From Adlercreutzia shanghongiae (lineage in GTDB: Bacteria > Actinomycetota > Coriobacteriia > Coriobacteriales > Eggerthellaceae): 64,000 bases of DNA. A program made the position numbers and the translations under genes. The DNA is taken from positions 124,001-188,000 of the forward strand of contig NZ_JAYMFI010000003.1 in NCBI RefSeq assembly GCF_035830635.1, read 5' to 3'. Of this stretch, positions 43,507 to 52,029 are shown one piece after another (the stretch's first letter is position 1; each line of letters begins with the position of its first letter). Below the pieces are notes generated by a model. It did no database searches. It was not told the DNA's origin and saw only the letters and a list, made by a program, of their open reading frames with translations.

Positions 43507-43637
43507 CCAATGCCTGACCTGTCGGGCGGTTGTCTCGCGCGGGAGGTTTGCGGGAGGTTCGCTTGGGCCAATCGAGCGACATCTGTGAGACGCAGGGGAG
43601 GTGCGAAACGAGACTTCCCGCCGTCATTTCTGCGACT
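43507..43637 (+). repeat. island repeat R, copy 2 (long form)
   Basis: About 131 bp. It matches copy 3 over the whole length (CCAATGCCT, TTGTCTCGCGCGGGAGGTTT, CCCGCCGTC, TTTCTGCGACTC) and copy 1 over its right two-thirds. The palindrome is mutated here. Confidence 0.88.
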
Positions 43638-43716
43638 CTGCGCTGCTATGTTTCCGATTGTCTTTCGGTAAAAGCAGGATAGGGGTCTCACGAACTGAAC
43701 TGAACGGCAGGACGAT

Positions 43717-44658
43717 ATGAATGATTTTGTGGAGCTTGCGGGCGTGAAGGTAGAGTTGAGGTCGTTAATCTACACGGTGCGTGGACAGCAGGTGATGCTC
43801 GATCGAGATCTCGCGGCTTTGTACGGAGTGGAGACGAAGGCATTCAATCAAGCCGTGAAAAGAAACGAGGGAAGATTTCCCTCGAGGTTCAGGTTCAGGT
43901 TGACTGCCAGCGAGGTCGAGAACTTGAGGTCACAAATTGTGACCTCAAGTTGGGGCGGGACGCGGTACCTGCCCTATGCGTTTACCGAGCAAGGGGTCGC
44001 CATGCTCTCAGCCGTTCTCCGCAGCGACAGGGCCATTGAGGTTAGCATCGGCATAATGGACGCCTTTGTAGAGATGCGGCGGTCGATTATGCGCAGCGCC
44101 GGCCTGTCGCAGCGCATGTCAGCACTAGAAGGGCGACAGCTTGAGCATGAGCGCGTGTCAGATGAGAGATTTGAGAAGATATTCGGCTACCTTGAGGCTA
44201 GTGCTGTGCCGACACAGCGCATCTTCTATGAGGGAGAAACGTTCGACGCCTTCGTTCTGCTTTCGAGCATCGTAAGAAAAGCGGAGGAAGAGATCGTTCT
44301 CGTAGACGGCTACATTGATGCCGCCACGCTGAATGTGCTCGCGAAGAAAAAAGAGAACGTGCGATGCGCCGTGGTGACATACCCCGGGCGCGGGTTTGCC
44401 AAGGAGGACTTAGCCGCTTTCGAATGGCAGCACGGTCCCTTGGCGGTTGCAGAGAGCCGCTCCTTCCACGACAGATTTCTCGTATTGGATGGAAGGGAGG
44501 CATATCATGTCGGCGCCTCGCTCAAGGACGCGGGCAAACGGGCTTTCGCTCTGAGTAGGCTGGAGGACCCTGCGATGGTGGCAAATCTTGTTGCTCGCAT
44601 AGAGGGCTTGTTCGACGATCCTGAGAGAAAGAAGACCCCGTCATGCCGCCCGTTTTGA
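43717..44658 (+). CDS. ORF6N-domain protein with C-terminal domain of unknown type
   Basis: 313 residues. The N-terminal ORF6N domain (about 10-115) reads IYTVRGQQVMLDRDLAALYGVETKAFNQAVKRN, then PSRFRFRLT and YAFTEQGVAMLSAVLRS; such domains bind DNA and are frequent in phage and mobile-element proteins. After a short coiled stretch (about 125-165) comes a domain with EEEIVLVDGYIDAATLNVL and SFHDRFLVLDGREAYHVGAS. The HDRFLVLDG segment resembles one half of a phospholipase-D-like motif, which is inference. The last codons lie in DNA homologous to the end of the Rpn genes, so its 3' end is probably a recombination joint. Confidence 0.85.
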   Translation: MNDFVELAGVKVELRSLIYTVRGQQVMLDRDLAALYGVETKAFNQAVKRNEGRFPSRFRFRLTASEVENLRSQIVTSSWGGTRYLPYAFTEQGVAMLSAVLRSDRAIEVSIGIMDAFVEMRRSIMRSAGLSQRMSALEGRQLEHERVSDERFEKIFGYLEASAVPTQRIFYEGETFDAFVLLSSIVRKAEEEIVLVDGYIDAATLNVLAKKKENVRCAVVTYPGRGFAKEDLAAFEWQHGPLAVAESRSFHDRFLVLDGREAYHVGASLKDAGKRAFALSRLEDPAMVANLVARIEGLFDDPERKKTPSCRPF

Positions 44659-44701
44659 GAACGCTCGCCGCGCAGCGACCGATGTGGATTATTACGAGTA
44701 G
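44643..44701 (+). pseudogene. 3' remnant of an Rpn-family gene fused to the end of the ORF6N gene
   Basis: It aligns with 45836-45890, near the 3' end of the second Rpn gene, with few differences, and in that gene's frame reads AARFENARRAATDVDYYE then stop. The first 16 bases also encode the last residues of the ORF6N protein in another frame. Confidence 0.85.
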
Positions 44702-44829
44702 CTCCTACGAGCGCCGGCGCAGAGCTAAGCTCCCAGCGTCTCCTTTTTCAGACCAGTATCGCTATCTGCTGGGATGTTCCGGCGGAAACGCTTCTTGTGC
44801 AGACAGTTCCAGCGTGCACGGACGTTGCG

Positions 44830-44961
44830 CCAATGCCTAACCTTTCAGGCGATTGTCTCGCGCGGGAGGTTTGCGGGAGGCGCGTTTGAGGCAATCAAGC
44901 GATGTCTTTGCGGTTCGGGGGAGGCGTAAGGCGGGACTTCCCGCCGTCGTTTCTGCGACTC
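44830..44961 (+). repeat. island repeat R, copy 3 (long form)
   Basis: About 132 bp, co-linear with copy 2. It contains the perfect palindrome GCGGGACTTCCCGC (44931-44944). It directly precedes the second Rpn gene. Confidence 0.88.
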
Positions 44962-45008
44962 GGATGGCGCAGATTGGTCTCGTCTATCCGAGAGAGAAAG
45001 AGACGGCC

Positions 45009-45923
45009 ATGGAGATAAGAGACCTTCTGTTCAGCGAACATCCAATGTTCGATCGCGTCATGGAAGAACGAACCGATTTGTGCCAGCGCTTGTTGGAGAC
45101 GGTTCTCGGCATGCCCATCGCAAAAGTGAGCAACGTAGTTGCCGAGCGAACCCTGCAGCCGCGAATCGGCGCCCATGGTGTGCGACTCGATGTGATGGCT
45201 CGCACGTCAGGTGCGGTTTACGATGTCGAGATGCAGACTTACTCTCGCGAGGGTCTCGGAAAGCGCATGCGCTACTACCAGGGCGCGATGGATACCGCGA
45301 TGCTGACGCCGGGGGTCTCCTACGACAACCTCCCGAATAGCTTCATCATATTCATTTGCCTACAAGACGAGTTCGGCGCCGGATTGCCCGTGTACACATT
45401 CGATATGCGTTGCGAAGAGAATGACGGTGTCGAGCTAGGTCACGGGTTCATTTGGTCGGTCTTGAACGTTTCTGCTTGGGAGAAGTTGCCCGCCGGGCAG
45501 CTTCGTGGTTTACTTCGGTACATAGCAACCGATGATGCCGGCGACGACGGACTTGCGGCTGATATTGCTGTTGCGGTTGCAGCGGCCAATGCCGACGGAT
45601 TGTGGAAGGAAGGAGCTCTCGCCATGTTGACCATAGAAGAAGATATGCGCGCCCAAGGGCGTCTTTTGCAAAAGGCCGGATGGGAAAAAGGCCTAGCAGA
45701 GGGGAGAGCTGCCGGAATGGCAGAGGGAAGAGCTGTCGGAATGGCCGAAGGGAAAGCCGAAGGGAGAGCCGAGGGGAGAGCCGAGGGGAGAGCCGAGGGC
45801 CTCGCTGAGGCCGGTGCGCTCATAGCGTCTCTCATGGATGCCGGCCGTTTCGAGGACGCTCGCCGCGCAGCGACCGATGCGGATTATCGAGAGGAACTCC
45901 TTCGAGGTTTGGGCCAAAGCTAG
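45009..45923 (+). CDS. Rpn-family nuclease / PD-(D/E)XK transposase-like protein (second copy)
   Basis: 304 residues from ATG 45009 (MEIRDLLFSEHPMFDRVM); ATG 44964 is possible but lies at the border of repeat R. The nuclease core is RLDVMARTSGAVYDVEMQTY, followed by RMRYYQGAMDTAML and FIIFICLQDEFG. A run of short AEGRAEG- and GMAEG-type repeats (about 229-263) is typical of Rpn C-termini and of copy-number-variable DNA. The last 28 residues (LMDAGRFEDARRAATDADYREEL) match the first Rpn copy closely, while the N-terminal parts are much more diverged. This suggests exchange of gene ends. Confidence 0.9.
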   Translation: MEIRDLLFSEHPMFDRVMEERTDLCQRLLETVLGMPIAKVSNVVAERTLQPRIGAHGVRLDVMARTSGAVYDVEMQTYSREGLGKRMRYYQGAMDTAMLTPGVSYDNLPNSFIIFICLQDEFGAGLPVYTFDMRCEENDGVELGHGFIWSVLNVSAWEKLPAGQLRGLLRYIATDDAGDDGLAADIAVAVAAANADGLWKEGALAMLTIEEDMRAQGRLLQKAGWEKGLAEGRAAGMAEGRAVGMAEGKAEGRAEGRAEGRAEGLAEAGALIASLMDAGRFEDARRAATDADYREELLRGLGQS

Positions 45924-46077
45924 TTCTTTTGCGAAAATAGGCGAGAACCTGGGAATTTCTCTATGAGGATTCCTGTAATAATTGCCCCGAATGGTCGCTA
46001 GTCGGCTGATAACTTCGCCAGCGTTTGGTAAACTACAATAATCTTTATCGAGAGGTTAAACGGGAAGGAAACGGGTG

Positions 46078-47553
46078 ATGGTCATGGCAGGCATCACACG
46101 GTTTACCAATACGCAAAAGAGCCTTTTTGCCAAAGCAGTTGCCGCCGTTGTGACGGTGCTTCTTGCTGCATCCTTTTTGAACCTGGCTACGCTTTCGAGC
46201 GCTGCCTTGGCGGATGAGACGCAGGCTGGCCAGCCTGAGGCCATCGAGCAGCCGACTATGGAAGCGCCCGAGGATCCCGAGGTAGGCGCCAACGTGTTCG
46301 TGTACCTGAAGCTTGAGGGTAAAGCTCTTGAGGCGGCAAACGCAAGCGGCCTGGGAGTCAACAAAGACGGTTGGTTCACGGTCGGCGTCATTGCTTTGGA
46401 CGGATTAGAGAAGGCCAATCTCCTTGCTCAAGGGGCCTGCGAGGATGTCGCGCTGTATCAAGACGGCATCGCTGCGGCGCTGAAAAACATTGCGTATTAT
46501 CCAGGGGCAGAGATTCTGAGCCTGAGTGCGGCAGAGTGGACGACCCTTAAGGTAGACAGCGGAGCTTCCAGCTATGACGTCAAGGGCAATGCATGGCACC
46601 TGGACGGTGCTCTGTCCGATCAGTTGGTGAGCTTTGAGATTCGCTATATCGATGCCGACGGAAACGCTCTTGAGGTGGGCGACGTCGATGTGGAAGGCGG
46701 CAAGATGGGCACACGGACCATCCTCGCTGCCCTTGGCTCTCAGATGGCGGCAGCTGATCAGGTCGTCGACATTGAAGGCTATGTCTATTCCGAAAGCCTT
46801 ACCGAAAAGCAGAACGGCGGCCTGTCGGTTGAGGTAACGGGGGCGCCCATTGCGCGGTCTGCGGCAGCGGGCATGACGCTGGTGTACGAGAAGGTGGCCG
46901 CCTCTCCCAATCCCACTCCCGATGATGAGGGCAATGGCGATGATCCCATGGTTGTGCCCGACGTTCCTGGCAATGGTGAGCAGGGCGAAGGCCCCGGCGT
47001 GGGTGAGGCCGGCGAGGGCGGCGCTGCGAAGCCGACCCCTCCTTCCGGCAGCAAACCGAGTGCGCCGAACGTCAACTTCACCATGCCGAAGAACCCGCAG
47101 CGCTCTCAGGGCTCGGCGCAGGGCAACGCCGCCGCGACCGCGCCGCGTGATGGCTTTGCCGCCGGTGAACGCACGACGGTTTCCCCTTCGAAGGTCTCCG
47201 AGGCAATCCCGGAGTCTCGCGCCCTGGTGGCCGAGCCGATGATGGCCGCAGCCGCCGAGCCCTTCGTGGTGGGAGAGGTTGCCATTGCCGATGACGCTAC
47301 GCCCATGGTAGCTCGCTCGTCGGCCGTCATTCCCGAAGAAGAGGTACCCTTGGGCGCTTTCGACGCTCCGGTTGATCCGGCCCCATGGGTTGCCGGGTTG
47401 GGCGCAATCGGTACCGCTTTGTGGGGCGTGGTGGCAGTTCGCCGCCGCCTGGTCATGGCCCAGAAGCTCGCAGCGTTCGAGGGTCAGGTGCTCGGCAACG
47501 TTGCTCCCGAAGCCGATGCGTCCGTCGCGCCGAACGCGCAGCAGACGTTCTAG
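46078..47553 (+). CDS. secreted protein with GAFD-type C-terminal membrane tail
   Basis: 491 residues. Signal region 19-46 (VVTVLLAASFLNLATLSSAALA) resembles that of the giant protein, including SFLN. The mature domain (about 60-275) starts ANVFVYLKLEGKALEAANASG and includes YTDADG-like segments (IRYIDADGNALEVGDVDVEGG). A Pro/Gly/Glu-rich linker (about 280-420) leads to VPLGAFDAPVDPAPWVAGLG, a membrane helix and VRRRL, followed by a 35-residue tail with QVLGN. GGGAAGGAAA lies before the ATG at 46078; a GTG one codon earlier and an ATG at 46084 are alternatives. I do not recognise the mature domain. Confidence 0.82.
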   Translation: MVMAGITRFTNTQKSLFAKAVAAVVTVLLAASFLNLATLSSAALADETQAGQPEAIEQPTMEAPEDPEVGANVFVYLKLEGKALEAANASGLGVNKDGWFTVGVIALDGLEKANLLAQGACEDVALYQDGIAAALKNIAYYPGAEILSLSAAEWTTLKVDSGASSYDVKGNAWHLDGALSDQLVSFEIRYIDADGNALEVGDVDVEGGKMGTRTILAALGSQMAAADQVVDIEGYVYSESLTEKQNGGLSVEVTGAPIARSAAAGMTLVYEKVAASPNPTPDDEGNGDDPMVVPDVPGNGEQGEGPGVGEAGEGGAAKPTPPSGSKPSAPNVNFTMPKNPQRSQGSAQGNAAATAPRDGFAAGERTTVSPSKVSEAIPESRALVAEPMMAAAAEPFVVGEVAIADDATPMVARSSAVIPEEEVPLGAFDAPVDPAPWVAGLGAIGTALWGVVAVRRRLVMAQKLAAFEGQVLGNVAPEADASVAPNAQQTF

Positions 47554-48248
47554 ACAATCTGCGTCAGCGCCCACAGCACCATGAGGTGCGCGGGGTAATA
47601 CACGTAGAAGAACCATTTCATCGGCCGGCCTCGCCGGCCGTTGTAGTTCAGCATGAGCACCGTGGCCAAACCGAACCCAATGGTGTAGTAGCCCAGCACA
47701 CCCAGGCTCAGCGGCGTTGTCTCGGAGATCACCCACGAAAGCGCCGGCAGTCCAAAGGCGAGCAGCGGGACAAGCATCGCCAGCGCCACGCCACGCGGAC
47801 GGTCATGCAGGTGCCAGAACAGCAGAATCATCACTGGCCCAATAACTCCCCAGTCGCACAAGCTGCTGACCACGAGCCCCGCGAGCATCGCCAGCGCGCA
47901 CAGCGCGCGGCTTCTCATGCGGTCAAGCGCCCACAGCATCCCCAAACCTATGAGCAGGGTGATAAGCACATTGCCCGTTGCGCCGAACAGCAGCGAATAG
48001 GGTACTTGAGAGATGGCCGCGAACACGCCGAGCCGTTCGGCATAGCGCAGCACGCTAGATGTGTGTCGATAGCCCTCGCACAGCAGATACGCCATGATGG
48101 GAAAGGTGAGGCCGCCCAAGGCATACAGCGCCACCATCGCCCCGCCGGGCAGCGCGCCGCCGAATACGTTCGCCACGTGATTGCACGTCATGCCCACGAT
48201 GGCCGCTACCTTTAAGATGAATGCGGAGGCAGAAGGCAAACGATCCAC
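47550..48248 (-). CDS. TraX family protein
   Basis: 232-residue polytopic membrane protein. The N-terminal FILKVAAIVGMTCNHVANVF and GGLTFPIMAYLLCEGYRHTS are TraX-family segments, and the C-terminal KWFFYVYYPAHLMVLWAL fits. F-plasmid TraX acetylates pilin; chromosomal relatives in gut bacteria are membrane acyltransferase-like proteins of unknown substrate. About eight hydrophobic helices. It is convergent with the preceding surface-protein gene, and the two stop codons overlap within one CTAG (47550-47553). Confidence 0.9.
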   Translation of the reverse strand: MDRLPSASAFILKVAAIVGMTCNHVANVFGGALPGGAMVALYALGGLTFPIMAYLLCEGYRHTSSVLRYAERLGVFAAISQVPYSLLFGATGNVLITLLIGLGMLWALDRMRSRALCALAMLAGLVVSSLCDWGVIGPVMILLFWHLHDRPRGVALAMLVPLLAFGLPALSWVISETTPLSLGVLGYYTIGFGLATVLMLNYNGRRGRPMKWFFYVYYPAHLMVLWALTQIV

Positions 48249-48484
48249 GGGAATCCTTTCGCAGGGGACAGGCGGCAGGGCAGGCAGGTGGTCCCGGCGG
48301 CGCTTTGGTCTTTGCTCGGGCGGGCGCCACCCACGTCGTTATCGGCATCGACGTTCGAGCGGGCAGCCTCGACGCACCGGCACCAAAATAGTCGCGCGGG
48401 CGCGCGGTATGGTCCCGGCGGCACCGACATCGCTCATCCGCACCGCCTTCGACGAGAACCTATGGCGCGTGTGAGCGTACCTAT

Positions 48485-48490
48485 TATAAT
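48485..48490 (+). promoter_or_regulatory. -10 element of the CPBP protease gene
   Basis: Consensus TATAAT ending eight bases before the ATG, implying a leader of at most one or two bases. Confidence 0.6.
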
Positions 48491-48498
48491 GATGGCCC

Positions 48499-49197
48499 AT
48501 GGGAAACGCCAAAATCATACCTGCCGGCTTCGGCTTGCCTCTTGTGCTTGCGCTGCTGGCTGCAGTGGCGGGCGGCGCGGGCCAAGAGTTGGTAGAAGGT
48601 GGCTCAGCGGCTTGGGATTTCAGCCGCCTGGGCGAGCTTCTGGCCGCCGCTTTAGAGGCGGGGTTTGTCGAGGAGATACTCTTCCGTGGGGTTCTGCTGT
48701 GGAGCTGCCTGTCTTGGGCGCGATCCTTTTCCCAGCGGGAAGCCTCATGCGCCCTTTTCCGGAATCCGGCCCGCTTTGCAATGGTAGCTAGCTCCCTGGT
48801 GTTCGGCCTCTTCCATCTTCTTCCCGACGGACCTCTTCTGCAATCAGGCGCCGATGTCGGCATAGCGGCTGTTCAGGCGCTGCTGAAGGTTGCGCAGTCG
48901 ACGTTTTTCGGTCTGGTTATGGCCATGCTCGTGCTGCGCAGCCCCTTCGACAGATTGCCCCAGCCGCGCCGTTCCTTTGCGCTGGCAGTGCCCATTGCCT
49001 TCCATAGCCTCTTTGATTTGCTGTATTGGGGACCGCTTATGCTGTCGGGCAGCGCTCTCCCTTCAACCTATCTGACAGGAGATGCCGCCGAGCTCATTCC
49101 CCTTGTCGCGGTGACGACGCTGCTCGGATTGGCGGCTCTGCTGGCAGGGAGAAGACTTGTTCCGTCCAGCAAAGTTTTGTCCGGTTTTTCGTCTTGA
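48499..49197 (+). CDS. CPBP family intramembrane metalloprotease
   Basis: 232-residue membrane protein with the Abi/CPBP motifs: EEILFRG (near 55-61), SSLVFGLFHLLP with the metal-binding histidine, and IAFHSLFDLLYWG. About six to seven hydrophobic helices. Bacterial members act in peptide maturation, immunity to bacteriocins or regulated proteolysis; no substrate can be named here. A TATAAT box lies eight bases before the ATG with no ribosome-binding site, so the mRNA may be leaderless. It is divergent from TraX. Confidence 0.9.
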   Translation: MGNAKIIPAGFGLPLVLALLAAVAGGAGQELVEGGSAAWDFSRLGELLAAALEAGFVEEILFRGVLLWSCLSWARSFSQREASCALFRNPARFAMVASSLVFGLFHLLPDGPLLQSGADVGIAAVQALLKVAQSTFFGLVMAMLVLRSPFDRLPQPRRSFALAVPIAFHSLFDLLYWGPLMLSGSALPSTYLTGDAAELIPLVAVTTLLGLAALLAGRRLVPSSKVLSGFSS

Positions 49198-49404
49198 AAA
49201 AGGCCATTGTTTGCACTTTTGAAATGGGGGAGAAACAGCGAGTCTGCTCCTTGAAAGTTGAGTTAATTAATAAGCATTTCGCTGATCAGGGAAAACTTTC
49301 ATATGGGGCTTACCTCGATGCGAGGTAGCTTGCTCCGAAGGCTGAAAAAGTGCTTTTGTGATTTGGGCAACTGCAAACAAACCGCGTTTTCCTGCAAATC
49401 ATGC

Positions 49405-49410
49405 TAGGAT
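49405..49410 (+). promoter_or_regulatory. extended -10 element of the J-domain gene
   Basis: TGCTAGGAT ending six bases before the ATG at 49417; no Shine-Dalgarno sequence can fit between. Confidence 0.5.
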
Positions 49411-49416
49411 TCTCGC

Positions 49417-50052
49417 ATGAACAGAACAGAAGCCTTACATATACTCGGTCTGGACGACGGCGCCACGGCCGACGACATCAAAATCGCCTACCGCGAAACA
49501 GTGCAGATTTTGCACCCCGATAAGTTCGCGGGCAACGAGAAGCTGCAGAGCCGCGCCACCGAGCAGTTCAAGCGCCTGCAAGAGGCTTACGACTTGCTGT
49601 CCGCAAGCACCGGCGGCAGGGGCGGCCGCAGTGCGCGGCGCGGCTCGGGTTCCGGTTCGGCCTCGGCCTCGGGCAGCGCCGGCGACCGCGCGGCCCGCTC
49701 TTGGACCGAAGTGGAAGACGACGTGGAAGTGGAGTACCTCACCGAGGCCGAGATCAAGGCGCGTCTCGCCGGCATCGCCGCCGCCCGCGCCCAGCTCGTG
49801 GCCCAGCGCGATACCGTGTCCGACGAGCGGCGCAACGGCTTGGCCATGGCAGCTATCGGCGCCATCGCCACGCTGCTCACCATCCGTCGTCCCTTCGGCA
49901 TCCTCGGCATGATTGCCGCCGTGGCCGGAACCGCCACGGTGTGGGGCATCATCCAGTTCTTGGGCGCCCAGCGCAACCTGAACACCCTGAACGACCACCT
50001 GGCGAAGCTTACCGAAGAGCGTCGCGAGTACGAGGCGTTGCTCGACGAGTAA
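49417..50052 (+). CDS. DnaJ-domain membrane protein
   Basis: 211 residues. The J domain (1-62) contains the HPD motif (LHPDKFAGN), which stimulates Hsp70 ATPase. There is no zinc-finger or C-terminal substrate domain, so this is not DnaJ itself. A Gly/Ser/Arg-rich linker (about 65-95), a coiled-coil-like stretch (about 108-135), two hydrophobic segments (AMAAIGAIATLL and ILGMIAAVAGTATVWGIIQF, about 143-180) and a C-terminal helical tail follow. It probably recruits DnaK to the membrane; this is inference. The -10 box six bases before the start suggests a leaderless mRNA. Confidence 0.87.
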   Translation: MNRTEALHILGLDDGATADDIKIAYRETVQILHPDKFAGNEKLQSRATEQFKRLQEAYDLLSASTGGRGGRSARRGSGSGSASASGSAGDRAARSWTEVEDDVEVEYLTEAEIKARLAGIAAARAQLVAQRDTVSDERRNGLAMAAIGAIATLLTIRRPFGILGMIAAVAGTATVWGIIQFLGAQRNLNTLNDHLAKLTEERREYEALLDE

Positions 50053-50175
50053 CGGCGGAGCGCATCAAGGGAGCGAAGCCTTTGCTTTATACCCGCTCAG
50101 GCAGCCCTGCCGCCCGTCCCCAACGAAAAACCAACGCGCTCGCTTACTCGAACCTGCCAACAACCAGGCAAGCGT

Positions 50176-50181
50176 TATAAT
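50176..50181 (+). promoter_or_regulatory. -10 element of typA
   Basis: TATAAT 33 bases before the start; no clear -35. The leader carries GAAAGAAG as ribosome-binding site. Confidence 0.5.
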
Positions 50182-50214
50182 CTCTGCGCCCAAAAACGAT
50201 TTGAAAGAAGATTC

Positions 50215-52029
50215 ATGAAGCAAGAGAACATCCGTAACGTTGCGATTATCGCCCACGTCGACCACGGTAAGACCACGCTCGTCGACCGTCTGCTGTGGGC
50301 CTCTCACGTGTTCCGCGAGAACCAGCAGGTGGAAGAGCGCGTGCTCGACTCCAACGATCAGGAGCGAGAGCGCGGCATCACCATCCTTTCCAAGAACATC
50401 TCCATTACCTACAAGGACGTGAAGATCAACGTCATCGACACCCCTGGCCATGCCGACTTCGGCGGCGAGGTGGAGCGCGTGCTGAACATGGCCGACGGCG
50501 CCCTGCTCATTGTGGACGCCTACGAGGGCCCCAAGCCCCAGACCCGCTTCGTGCTGTCCCATGCTCTCGAGCGCGGCCTGCGCATCGTGGTGGTCGTGAA
50601 CAAGATCGACCGCCCGAACGCCGATCCGGAAGGGGCGGTGGACAAGGTGTTCGACCTCATGGTTGAGCTCGGCGCCACTGATGAGCAGCTCGATTTCCCC
50701 GTGGTGTACGCCTCGGCTGTAAACGGCTACGCCCGCATGAGCCCCGATGACGACAACATGGACATGGTGCCTCTGCTGGACACCATCATCTCTGAGATTC
50801 CCGCTCCCGAAGTGGACATCGACGGCCCGGTGGCTCTGCAGATTTGCACCGTTGACCACTCCAGCTACGAAGGTCGCATCGGCGTGGGTCGCCTGTCCTC
50901 CGGCACGCTGCACGAGAAGGAGCAGGTGCTCGTGGTGAAGCCTGACGGGGCCGAGCGCCGCGCGCAGATTCGCAAGGTGTACACCTTTGAGAACCTGGGC
51001 AAGCAGGAAGTAACCGCCGCCGACGCCGGCGACATTGTGGCCGTCATCGGCATCGAAGACGCCGACATCGGCGACATCATCACCGACCCGGAGAACCCCA
51101 TCCGCGAGATGGCCCCCATCGCCGTAGAAGAGCCCACCATGGCCGTTGTGTTCGAGGCGTCCACCAGCCCGCTTGTGGGTCGCGAGGGCGACATCGTCGG
51201 CGGCCGCCAGCTGAAAGAGCGCCTGCTGCGCGAGAAGGAGAGCAACATCTCCATGCGCATCAACGAGCTGGAAGACAAGTCCGGCATCGAGGTGGCTGGC
51301 CGCGGCGTGCTGCATCTGTCCGTGCTTATGGAAACCATGCGCCGCGAGGGCTTCGAGTTCCAGGTGGGCCGCCCCCAGGTGGTGTACAAGACCGCCGAGG
51401 ATGGCAGCAAGCTGGAGCCCATCGAGGAAGCCACGGTGGACGTGCCCAACGAGTATGCGGGCAAGGCCATCGAGGTCATGGGCACCGCCGGCGGCATCAT
51501 GGAGGACATGGCCTCCGACGAGACCATGACGCACCTCACCTTCAGCATCCCGTCCCGCGGCACCATGGGCCTGAAGACGCGCATCCTGAATGCCACCCAC
51601 GGAGAGGCCATGCTGTTCCACCACTTCAAGGAGTACGGCCCCTACACCGGCGAGATGGCCGGCCGTAAGAACGGCGGCATGATCGCCATGTCCACGGGCA
51701 AGGCCGTGGCCTACGCGCTGGACACCCTGCAGGAGCGCGGCCGTCTGTTCGTGGCGCCGGGCGATGACTGCTACGAGGGCATGATCGTCGGCGAGTCCGC
51801 CAAGGAAGGCGACATGGTGGTGAACGTCGAGAAGACGAAGAACCTGGGCAACCAGCGCTCCAGCTCCGCCGATAAGGCCATCCAGCTGACGCCGCCCATC
51901 ACCTTCACGCTGGAAGAGGCCCTGGAGTACATCGAAGACGACGAGCTGGTTGAAGTCACCCCCCAGTCTGTGCGCCTGCGCAAGCGCCTCCTTTCGGCGG
52001 TCGACCGCAAGAAGGCCAAGAAGAACTAG
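50215..52029 (+). CDS. typA: translational GTPase TypA/BipA
   Basis: Ribosome-associated GTPase involved in assembly and stress adaptation. 604 residues, the family length. G1 is AHVDHGKTTL (residues 13-22). The switch I/G2 region is ERERGITILSKN, G3 DTPGHADFGG, G4 VNKIDRPNA, G5 ASAVNG. EF-Tu domain 2-like, EF-G domain III/V-like and the BipA-specific C-terminal domain follow (FHHFKEYGPYTGEMAGRKNG). It is a single-gene unit with its own promoter and a strong terminator. Confidence 0.97.
   Translation: MKQENIRNVAIIAHVDHGKTTLVDRLLWASHVFRENQQVEERVLDSNDQERERGITILSKNISITYKDVKINVIDTPGHADFGGEVERVLNMADGALLIVDAYEGPKPQTRFVLSHALERGLRIVVVVNKIDRPNADPEGAVDKVFDLMVELGATDEQLDFPVVYASAVNGYARMSPDDDNMDMVPLLDTIISEIPAPEVDIDGPVALQICTVDHSSYEGRIGVGRLSSGTLHEKEQVLVVKPDGAERRAQIRKVYTFENLGKQEVTAADAGDIVAVIGIEDADIGDIITDPENPIREMAPIAVEEPTMAVVFEASTSPLVGREGDIVGGRQLKERLLREKESNISMRINELEDKSGIEVAGRGVLHLSVLMETMRREGFEFQVGRPQVVYKTAEDGSKLEPIEEATVDVPNEYAGKAIEVMGTAGGIMEDMASDETMTHLTFSIPSRGTMGLKTRILNATHGEAMLFHHFKEYGPYTGEMAGRKNGGMIAMSTGKAVAYALDTLQERGRLFVAPGDDCYEGMIVGESAKEGDMVVNVEKTKNLGNQRSSSADKAIQLTPPITFTLEEALEYIEDDELVEVTPQSVRLRKRLLSAVDRKKAKKN

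Noticed and set aside
42192..45923. Insertion sequences around the Rpn genes
   Set aside because: Despite the family's transposase label, I find no terminal inverted repeats or short target duplications; the flanking repeats are direct and derived from gene ends.
48289..48423. 13-bp direct repeat TGGTCCCGGCGGC upstream of the CPBP gene
   Set aside because: Two short GC-rich copies about 122 bp apart can easily occur by chance at this base composition.
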